A stretch of DNA of 64,000 bases from DASSLY01 sp035689185 (lineage in GTDB: Bacteria; Actinomycetota; Actinomycetes; Actinomycetales; Dermatophilaceae), in NCBI GenBank assembly GCA_035689185.1, contig DASSLY010000044.1, positions 62,001 through 126,000 on the forward strand. The letters run 5' to 3'. Of this stretch, positions 57,751 to 64,000 are shown one piece after another. The notes beneath the pieces are model-generated. The model did not search any database, was not told the DNA's origin, and worked only from the letters and a program-made list of their open reading frames with translations. A program made the translations under genes and the position numbers. Positions within the stretch are counted from its first letter, which is position 1, and every line of letters begins with the position of its first letter.

Positions 57751-59639
57751 GGACGCGGGCCCTGCTGGTCCTGACGGCGCTGGCCGTCCTGCTCGGGTTG
57801 CCCGCGGCCGCGTATGCCGCCGGGTCCGGTGGGGAGCGGATCGTCTCCTTCACCGCCGACTACGTGGTGCAGCCGGACGGGTCGATGGACGTCACCGAGA
57901 CCCTGGTGTGGCAGTTCGCCGACGCCGCGCACCACGGCATCCAGCGGTACATCCGGACCAAGGCCGGCTACGACCCGCAGCCGGACAAGTACCGGGTCTA
58001 CGAGCTGTCGGACGCCACGGCCGCCAGTCCCAGCGGAGCGCCGGCGGACCTGTCGGTGAGCGAGCTGGGCGCCGAGACCCGCCTGCGGGTCGGGGACCCC
58101 GACCGGACGGTGAGCGGCCGGCAGACCTACGTGCTGAAGTACCGGCTCGCGCACGTGGTCAATGGCTTCGACGACCACGTCGAGCTCTACTGGAACGTCA
58201 CCGGCGACCGCACCGAGATCCCCACCGACAGCGTGAAGGTGACCGTGCGCGGCCCGCAGCCGGTCAGCCAGGCGGCCTGCTTCTACGGGGCGAAAGGCTC
58301 CACCGACCAGTGCTCGGCGAGTCCCGGCAACCCGGCGACGTTCACCGCCGCGGGGCTGACCGCCGGGCAGCAGGTCTCGGTCGTGGCCGGATTCCCGTTG
58401 GGCGCCGTCACCGACGTCGCGCCGGACCTGCGCGAGGGGGAGACCGGCTTCGCCGGCGACGAGGAGCCGGGCTCGACGATGACCCCGGCCGCGGCCAAGG
58501 CGCTGTCCCTGCTCGGCTACGGCGGCGGCATCGCCGCACCCGTCGCTGCCGCCGCCCTGATGGGGCTGCTGGTCTGGAAGCGGGGGCGGGACGAGCAGTA
58601 TGCCGGTCTGACGCCGGGCCTGTCCCCGGCGCCCGGGGCGCCGGCGACCGTGGTCCGCGGCGGCCCGCGGCCGGTCGCCGTGCAGTTCGCCCCGCCGGCG
58701 GGGGTGCGCCCCGGCCTGGTCGGCACCATCGTCGACGAGCAGGCCAACACCATCGACGTCAGCGCCACGGTGGTGGACCTGGCCGTGCGCGGCTTCCTGA
58801 CCATCGAGGAGACCGAGAAGGGGGGGCTGTTCAAGCGGCAGGACTGGAAGCTGACCCGGCTGGTGCCGCGCGAGGGCGAGACGCTGCTGCCCTACGAGCA
58901 GACCCTGTTGGACGGCATCTTCCGGGACGTCAACCCGGTGCAGCTGTCGGACCTGAAGAACAAGTTCGCCGCCACTCTGGGCATCGTTCGGGGCGAGATG
59001 TACGACGAGGTCGTGCGGCGCGGCTGGTTCCGCAAGTCCCCCGAACGGCAACGGGGGGTGTGGCGGTTCCTCGGTATGGCGCTGGTGGCCGCCGGCTTCG
59101 CGTCCGGCTGGTTCCTGGGTTTCCAGACCCTGGCCAGCGACCGGGCCGGCGGCCTGAGTCTGGGCGTCCCCTCCGGGGTGGTGCTCGCGGCCGGACTGGT
59201 CATCGCCGGCCTGATCGTCATCCTGCTGGGCCAGCGGATGGCGGCCAAGACCGCGGAGGGATCGGCAGTGCTGGCCCAGTCCCTCGGGTTCAAGCAGTAC
59301 CTGCTCACTGCCGAGGCCCGGCAGATCGCGTTCGAGGAGGCGCAGGACATGTTCAGCCGCTACCTCCCCTACGCCATCGTCTTCGGGGTCGCCGACCGCT
59401 GGGCCAAGGTGTTCGCCGAGGTGGCGGCGGCGGCCGCGGCTGCCGGCACGCCGCTGGCGATGCCAGGGTGGTACTACGGCACCGGCGGGTTCGCCGGGAT
59501 CGCGGATGGGGTGGACAGCTTCTCCACGATGGCCAGCGGCACCTTCACCTCCACCCCGGGCTCGTCCGGCAGCAGCGGCTTCGGCGGGGGCGGCTTCTCC
59601 GGTGGCGGCGGGGGAGGCGGCGGCTCCTCGTCCTGGTGA
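57747..59639 (+). CDS. DUF2207-family membrane protein
   Basis: A 630-aa protein: signal peptide (to about residue 27), a beta-rich extracellular DUF2207 domain (about 35-230), a span (about 250-275), a cytosolic domain with VVDLAVRGFLTIEETEKGG, further spans (about 435-495), and a C-terminal Gly/Ser-rich tail (GFGGGGFSGGGG). Role unknown; the family is common in actinobacteria. GTG at 57747 couples it to smpB. Confidence 0.88.
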   Translation: MRTRALLVLTALAVLLGLPAAAYAAGSGGERIVSFTADYVVQPDGSMDVTETLVWQFADAAHHGIQRYIRTKAGYDPQPDKYRVYELSDATAASPSGAPADLSVSELGAETRLRVGDPDRTVSGRQTYVLKYRLAHVVNGFDDHVELYWNVTGDRTEIPTDSVKVTVRGPQPVSQAACFYGAKGSTDQCSASPGNPATFTAAGLTAGQQVSVVAGFPLGAVTDVAPDLREGETGFAGDEEPGSTMTPAAAKALSLLGYGGGIAAPVAAAALMGLLVWKRGRDEQYAGLTPGLSPAPGAPATVVRGGPRPVAVQFAPPAGVRPGLVGTIVDEQANTIDVSATVVDLAVRGFLTIEETEKGGLFKRQDWKLTRLVPREGETLLPYEQTLLDGIFRDVNPVQLSDLKNKFAATLGIVRGEMYDEVVRRGWFRKSPERQRGVWRFLGMALVAAGFASGWFLGFQTLASDRAGGLSLGVPSGVVLAAGLVIAGLIVILLGQRMAAKTAEGSAVLAQSLGFKQYLLTAEARQIAFEEAQDMFSRYLPYAIVFGVADRWAKVFAEVAAAAAAAGTPLAMPGWYYGTGGFAGIADGVDSFSTMASGTFTSTPGSSGSSGFGGGGFSGGGGGGGGSSSW

Positions 59640-59776
59640 GCCCTCGATGCTTGGGGGAGCGCAGCCGCTGGTCGTCGTCTCCTACGACAACGACTTCGGC
59701 CGCTTTCCGGGCGTGCGGTGGCAGCGCCCGCCGTCCCCCCCGGGTCCGCCGGACGCTGACCGCCCCGGACGCAGCA

Positions 59777-62700
59777 TCAGCCCACGACGATGAGCAGGTC
59801 TCCGCCCTCGACCTGCTGCTGCGCTCCGATTGCGAGGCGCTCGACCTTGCCGCCGACGGGGGTGGTGATCGCGGCCTCCATCTTCATCGCCTCGATGGTG
59901 GCGATGACGTCACCGGCCGCCACCTCCTGGCCGGCCTCCACCGACAGCGACACCACTCCGGCGAAGGGCGCGGCGATGTGGCCGGACTGCGACGGATCGG
60001 CCCGCTCGGCCTGCCGCACGTCCACCGCCACCGACAGGTCGCGCACCTGCACCGGGCGCAGCTGGCCGTTCACCGTGCACATGACCGTGCGGATGCCGCG
60101 GTCGTCGGCGTCGCTGATGGCCTGGACCCCGAGCAGGAGTCGTTTGCCCGGCTCGAGGTCGACGACGTGCTCGGTGCCGGGTGCCATCCCGTGCAGGAAC
60201 TCCCCGGTGCCCAGCACGGACAGGTTGGAGTACGCCTGCCGCGACTTCTCGAAGTCCCGGGTGGGCCCGGGGAACAGCAGCCGGTTCAGCGTGCGCCGCG
60301 GGTTGAGGAGCAGGTCTTCCCGGTCGTCCAGGGACAGCTCGGTCACCGAGGGCCTGGTGCGCCGGCCCTCCAGCGCCTTGCTGCGGAACGGCTCCGGCCA
60401 GCCGCCGGGTGGGTCACCGAGGTCGCCGTTGAGGAAGCCGATCACCGAGTCGGGTATGTCGTACCTGGTCGGGTTCTCCTCGAAGTCCTTGGGGTCGGCG
60501 TTGGCGCCGACCAGCGCCAGCGCGAGATCACCGACGACCTTCGAGGAGGGGGTGACCTTGACGATGTTGCCGAGCATGGCGTTCGCCGCGGCATACATGT
60601 CCTCGATCGCCTCGAACCGGTCACCCAGGCCGAGAGCGATCGCCTGCTGGCGCAGGTTGGATAGCTGCCCGCCGGGGATCTCGTGCTTGTAGACCCGGCC
60701 GGTGGGCGCGGGCAGCCCGGACTCGAACGCGGCGTACAACGCCCGGACCCCCTCCCAATAGGGCTCGAGGTCCAGCACCGCCTGCAGGTCGAGGCCGGTT
60801 TCCCGCTGCGTGCCGTTCGTCGCCGCGACCAGTGCGGACATCGACGGCTGCGACGTCGTGCCGGACATCGACGCGCTGGCCACGTCGACGGCGTCCACCC
60901 CGGCGTCGATCGCGGCCAGCAGCGTCGCCAGCTGGCCGCCGGCGGTGTCGTGGGTGTGCAGGTGCACCGGCTGGTCGAACCGCTCGCGCAGGGCGGTGAC
61001 CAACCGGGTCGCCGCCGGCGCTCGCAGCAGCCCGGCCATGTCCTTGATGGCGATGATGTGCGCGCCCGCCGCGACGATGCGCTCGGCCAGGGCGAGGTAG
61101 TAGTCCAGGGTGTACAGCCGCTCGCCCGGGTCCAGCAGGTTGCCGGTGTAACACAGGCCGACCTCGGCGACCGCCGTCCCGGTCTGGCGGACAGCGGCGA
61201 TCGCCGGTGCCATCTGGTCGACGTCGTTCAGCGCGTCGAAGATCCGGAAGACGTCGATACCGGTCCGGGCCGCCTCGGTGACGAAGGCGTCGGTGACCTC
61301 GGTCGGGTACGGCGTGTAGCCGACCGTGTTGCGCCCGCGCAGCAGCATCTGCAGCGGCAGGTTCGGCATGGCCGCCCGCAGCTGGGCCAGCCGCTCCCAC
61401 GGGTCCTCGGAGAGGAACCGCAACGCCACGTCATACGTGGCCCCACCCCAGGCCTCGACGCTGAGCAGCTGCGGGGTCGTGCGGGCGACGTACGGCGCGA
61501 CGTGCATGAGGTCTCGGGTGCGGACCCGGGTCGCCAGCAGGGACTGGTGGGCGTCCCGGAAGGTCGTGTCCGTCACCCCGACCGGCACCTGCGCCCGCAG
61601 CTCCGCCGCGAACCGCTCCGGCCCCACCCTCAGCAGCAGGTCCCTCGCCCCGGGCGGCGGGTGCGCGTCGAGGTCGATTTTGGGCAGCTTGCTGCGCGGC
61701 TGCACCGTGGCCCGGCGCGGACCGTACGGCTGGTTCACGGTGACCTCGGCCAGGTAGGTGAGCAGCTTTGTGCCGCGGTCGGCCGGCACCCGGGAGCTCA
61801 GCAGCTCCGGGCGCTGCTCGATGAAGGAAGTCGTGACGTTGCCGGCAACGAAGTCCGGGTCCTCCAGCACCGCCTGCAGGAAGGGGATGTTCGTCGCGAC
61901 GCCGCGGATGCGGAACTCGGCCAGGGCCCGGCGGGCCCGTCGCACCGCGATGGTGAAGTTCGCCCCTCGGCAGGTCAGCTTCACCAGCATCGAGTCGAAG
62001 TGCGCGCTGATCTCGGCACCGACGAAGACGGTGCCGCCGTCCAGCCGCACCCCGGCGCCGCCGGCCGAGCGGTAGACGGTGATCCGCCCCGAGTCCGGCC
62101 GGAAGCCGTTGGCCGGGTCCTCGGTGGTGATCCGGCACTGCAGCGCCGCCCCGCGCAGCCGGATCTCCTCCTGGGCCAGGCCGAGGTCGGCCAGGGTCGA
62201 GCCGGACGCGATCCGCAGCTGCGCGGCGACCAGGTCGACGTCGGTGACCTCCTCGGTCACCGTGTGCTCCACCTGGATGCGGGGGTTCATCTCGATGAAG
62301 ACGTAGCGCCCGTCCGGGGCCAGCAGGAACTCCACGGTCCCCGCGTTGACGTAGCCGATCTGCTGGGCGAATGCCACGGCGTGCGCGCACATCTGGTCCC
62401 GGATGGCCGGGTCCAGGTTGGGCGCCGGGGCGATCTCGATGACCTTCTGGTGTCGCCGCTGCACCGAGCAGTCCCGCTCGAACAGGTGGATCACGTTGCC
62501 CTTCGCGTCGGCCAGGATCTGCACCTCGACGTGCCGGGGGCCGACCACAGCCTCCTCAAGGAAGACGGTGGGATCGCCGAACGCCGACTCCGCCTCGCGC
62601 ATGGCGGCCTCGAGCGCCTCGCGCAGCTGATCCGGCTGCTCCACCCGCCGCATCCCTCGCCCGCCGCCGCCGGCCACGGCCTTGACGAAGACCGGGAACC

Positions 62701-63154
62701 CCACCTCGTCCGCGGCCTCGACCAGCTCGGTGATGTCGCTGCTGGGCGGCGCGCTGCGCAGCGTCGGCAGGCCGGCGGCCTTGGCCGCGGCGATGGCCCG
62801 CGCCTTGTTGCCGGTCAGGTAGAGCACCTCTGGCGGCGGCCCGACGAAGGTCACCCCGGCAGCGGCGCACGCCTCGGCCAGCTTCGGGTTCTCGGACAGG
62901 AAGCCGTACCCCGGGTACACCGCATCCGCCCCGGCCTCGACCGCCGTGGCGACGATCCCCTCCGGGTCCAGGTAGCTGCGCACGGGGTGGCCTGGTTCGC
63001 CGATCTCGTAGGCCTCGTCCGCCTTGAGCACGTGCTCGCTCTTGCGGTCCTCGTGCGGGAAGACCGCAACGGTCTGCGCGCCCAGCTCCGTGGCCGCCCG
63101 GAAGGCCCGGACAGCGATCTCTCCGCGGTTGGCGACGAGCACCTTGCGAAACAC
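59777..63154 (-). CDS. pyc: Pyruvate carboxylase
   Basis: A 1125-aa biotin enzyme that makes oxaloacetate from pyruvate, replenishing the TCA cycle. All domains are present: biotin carboxylase (1-450, KVLVANRGEIAVRAF, KAVAGGGGRGMRRV), carboxyltransferase (about 535-830, DTTFRDAHQSLLATRVRT, and PVHLHTHDTAGGQLA), allosteric region, and C-terminal biotinyl domain with EAMKMEAAI (about residue 1090). GTG at 63154 with GGAGG just upstream is chosen; open frame continues further into the repeat array only because that DNA lacks stops. Confidence 0.97.
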   Translation of the reverse strand: MFRKVLVANRGEIAVRAFRAATELGAQTVAVFPHEDRKSEHVLKADEAYEIGEPGHPVRSYLDPEGIVATAVEAGADAVYPGYGFLSENPKLAEACAAAGVTFVGPPPEVLYLTGNKARAIAAAKAAGLPTLRSAPPSSDITELVEAADEVGFPVFVKAVAGGGGRGMRRVEQPDQLREALEAAMREAESAFGDPTVFLEEAVVGPRHVEVQILADAKGNVIHLFERDCSVQRRHQKVIEIAPAPNLDPAIRDQMCAHAVAFAQQIGYVNAGTVEFLLAPDGRYVFIEMNPRIQVEHTVTEEVTDVDLVAAQLRIASGSTLADLGLAQEEIRLRGAALQCRITTEDPANGFRPDSGRITVYRSAGGAGVRLDGGTVFVGAEISAHFDSMLVKLTCRGANFTIAVRRARRALAEFRIRGVATNIPFLQAVLEDPDFVAGNVTTSFIEQRPELLSSRVPADRGTKLLTYLAEVTVNQPYGPRRATVQPRSKLPKIDLDAHPPPGARDLLLRVGPERFAAELRAQVPVGVTDTTFRDAHQSLLATRVRTRDLMHVAPYVARTTPQLLSVEAWGGATYDVALRFLSEDPWERLAQLRAAMPNLPLQMLLRGRNTVGYTPYPTEVTDAFVTEAARTGIDVFRIFDALNDVDQMAPAIAAVRQTGTAVAEVGLCYTGNLLDPGERLYTLDYYLALAERIVAAGAHIIAIKDMAGLLRAPAATRLVTALRERFDQPVHLHTHDTAGGQLATLLAAIDAGVDAVDVASASMSGTTSQPSMSALVAATNGTQRETGLDLQAVLDLEPYWEGVRALYAAFESGLPAPTGRVYKHEIPGGQLSNLRQQAIALGLGDRFEAIEDMYAAANAMLGNIVKVTPSSKVVGDLALALVGANADPKDFEENPTRYDIPDSVIGFLNGDLGDPPGGWPEPFRSKALEGRRTRPSVTELSLDDREDLLLNPRRTLNRLLFPGPTRDFEKSRQAYSNLSVLGTGEFLHGMAPGTEHVVDLEPGKRLLLGVQAISDADDRGIRTVMCTVNGQLRPVQVRDLSVAVDVRQAERADPSQSGHIAAPFAGVVSLSVEAGQEVAAGDVIATIEAMKMEAAITTPVGGKVERLAIGAQQQVEGGDLLIVVG

Positions 63155-63223
63155 GGATGCCTCCAACGAGGGGTGGGGGGCCTCGGGTGCGGCACAGCCT
63201 AGCGAGCGCCCCACACCCCGAGG

Positions 63224-63986
63224 CGGGCTGCCGGCATGCGGACAACCAGCCGGTATGCGGCCCGGCTGCGGCTCTGGGACTTGCCCTGCGACTGGCCCGA
63301 CGGCAGCGCGACCGGAAGGGACTGGGCCGGGGGGGCTCCCGGGACGGCAACCGTGACGGCACCCGTGACGGGCATGACCGTCGCTGGGGCGGATCTGCCC
63401 GTGACGGCACGCCGCTCGCTGAGGCGGAGTGCCCCGGGACGGCAGCCGTGACGGCGTACCGGTCGCTGGGGCGGCCACCTGGCCGTCACGCGTCCCGTCC
63501 CGGGCTGCCCGTCCCGTCCCGGGCTGCCCGCGCCTGCCCGGGGCGGCCGCTCGCTGGTCGGGAGTGCCCCGGGACGGCAGCCGTGACGGCGTACCGGTCG
63601 CTGGGGCGGCCACCTGGCCGTCATGCGTCCCGTCCCGGGCTGCCCGTCCCGTCCCGGGCTGCTCGCGCCTGCCCGGGACGGCAGCCGTGACGGCGTACCG
63701 GTCGCTGGGGCGGCCACTTGGCCGTCACGCGTCCCGTCCCGGGCTGCCTGTCCCGTCCCGGGCTGCCCGCGCCTGCCCGGGGCGGCCGCTCGCTGGTCGG
63801 GAGTGCCCCGGGACGGCAGCCGTGACGGCGTACCGGTCGCTGGGGCGGCCACTTGGCCGTCACGTGTCCCGTCCCGGGCTGCCTGTCCCGTCCCGGCCTG
63901 CCCGGGCTGCCCGCGCCTGCCCGCGCCTGCCCGCGCCTGCCCGGGCCTGCCCGGGCTGCCGGCATGCGGACAACCAGCCGGTATGC
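63224..63986. repeat. Repeat array bounded by identical 35-nt direct repeats
   Basis: A 35-nt sequence containing GCCGGCATGCGGACAACCAG occurs at 63224-63258 and again at 63952-63986. Between them, copies of ACGGCAGCCGTGACGGCGTA plus the following bases start at 63439, 63574, 63678 and 63813: spacings 135, 104 and 135. The 31-bp difference is the presence or absence of a GGCGGCCGCTCGCTGGTCGG segment. A run of CCGCGCCTGC decamers ends the array. Open frames across it are repeats, not genes. Confidence 0.92.
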
Positions 63987-64000
63987 CGCTATGACCCGCC

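Noticed and set aside
57751..59776. tmRNA gene (ssrA) near smpB
   Set aside because: No tRNA-like ends or tag-coding ANDENYA-like sequence could be found between smpB and pyc.
60683..63202. 839-codon plus-strand open frame opposite pyc
   Set aside because: Antisense shadow; pyruvate carboxylase on the minus strand has full domain content and a proper GGAGG-GTG start.
63224..63986. CRISPR array
   Set aside because: Repeats are 104-135 bp with no unique spacers and there are no cas genes.
63199..63994. Open frames in the terminal repeat array
   Set aside because: The translated repeats (PGR/QPGTG-type) appear in several frames at once and track the DNA repeat, not selection on a protein.

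Overview
The window is 64 kb of very high-GC DNA from an actinobacterium (Actinomycetota). The evidence is the GC-rich codon use, frequent GTG starts, many ATGA/GTGA stop-start overlaps, a WhiB regulator, PdtaS kinase, WS/DGAT acyltransferase, 180-kDa-type glutamate dehydrogenase, DasR-type GlcNAc regulation and an actinobacterial Tad pilus set. The genus cannot be fixed from sequence reading alone. No tRNA, rRNA, tmRNA, CRISPR array or intact insertion sequence was seen.

Layout. 0-3 kb: a tandem GNAT acetyltransferase cut by the left edge, a small GNAT-like protein, and an exported serine hydrolase with a class A beta-lactamase fold but no Omega-loop glutamate. 3-8.7 kb: secA, then on the minus strand a LysM protein with 15-residue repeats coupled to an Rv3235-like protein, and a BldC-like helix-turn-helix protein. 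9-11 kb: CpaB-like (SAF) and CpaE-like proteins of a Tad system. 11-12.9 kb: a membrane protein plus cupredoxin-like lipoprotein. 12.9-15.8 kb: WS/DGAT, patatin and DUF6912-like genes coupled by ATGA overlaps. 16-24.4 kb: amino-acid catabolism (pruA, NAD-glutamate dehydrogenase), a DUF2505 protein and two small helical proteins. 24.4-24.8 kb: a 16-bp tandem array. 24.9-27.8 kb: pdtaS, whiB1 and a membrane protein. 27.8-37.3 kb: an EssC-like FHA-FtsK ATPase divergent from tadA-tadB-tadC-pilin-TadE-TadE-TadG. 37.4-42.2 kb: a TfoX-like protein, a 1014-aa membrane lipase-like protein, and prfB.

42.2-51 kb lies between prfB and ftsE, which usually adjoin in actinobacteria. It holds a lower-GC gene-free kilobase, two secreted proteins (one SpaA-like), and a GlcNAc locus: dasR-nagE-nagA on the minus strand, a SIS-domain deaminase divergent from it, then PTS EIIB and EIIA. 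A near-perfect DasR operator sits in the divergent promoter. 51-59.6 kb: ftsE, ftsX, a lower-GC glycosyltransferase, an M23 peptidase, two accessory genes, smpB and a DUF2207 protein. 59.8-63.2 kb: pyruvate carboxylase (minus). 63.2-64 kb: an array of 104/135-bp repeats bounded by identical 35-nt direct repeats.

How the genes combine. GlcNAc is taken up by the EIIA/EIIB/EIIC proteins, deacetylated by NagA and deaminated by the SIS enzyme, under DasR. PruA and glutamate dehydrogenase feed proline and glutamate carbon to the TCA cycle, which pyruvate carboxylase refills. FtsEX probably activates the M23 peptidase for septal wall splitting. The Tad genes build a thin pilus, but CpaB/CpaE-like genes lie 21-23 kb away from tadABC. 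The least explained items are the EssC-like ATPase with no secretion partners beside it, a possible pair of T7SS-like helical proteins at 18.3-19.3 kb, a WS/DGAT with an altered catalytic histidine, and several independent short-period tandem arrays at gene borders.
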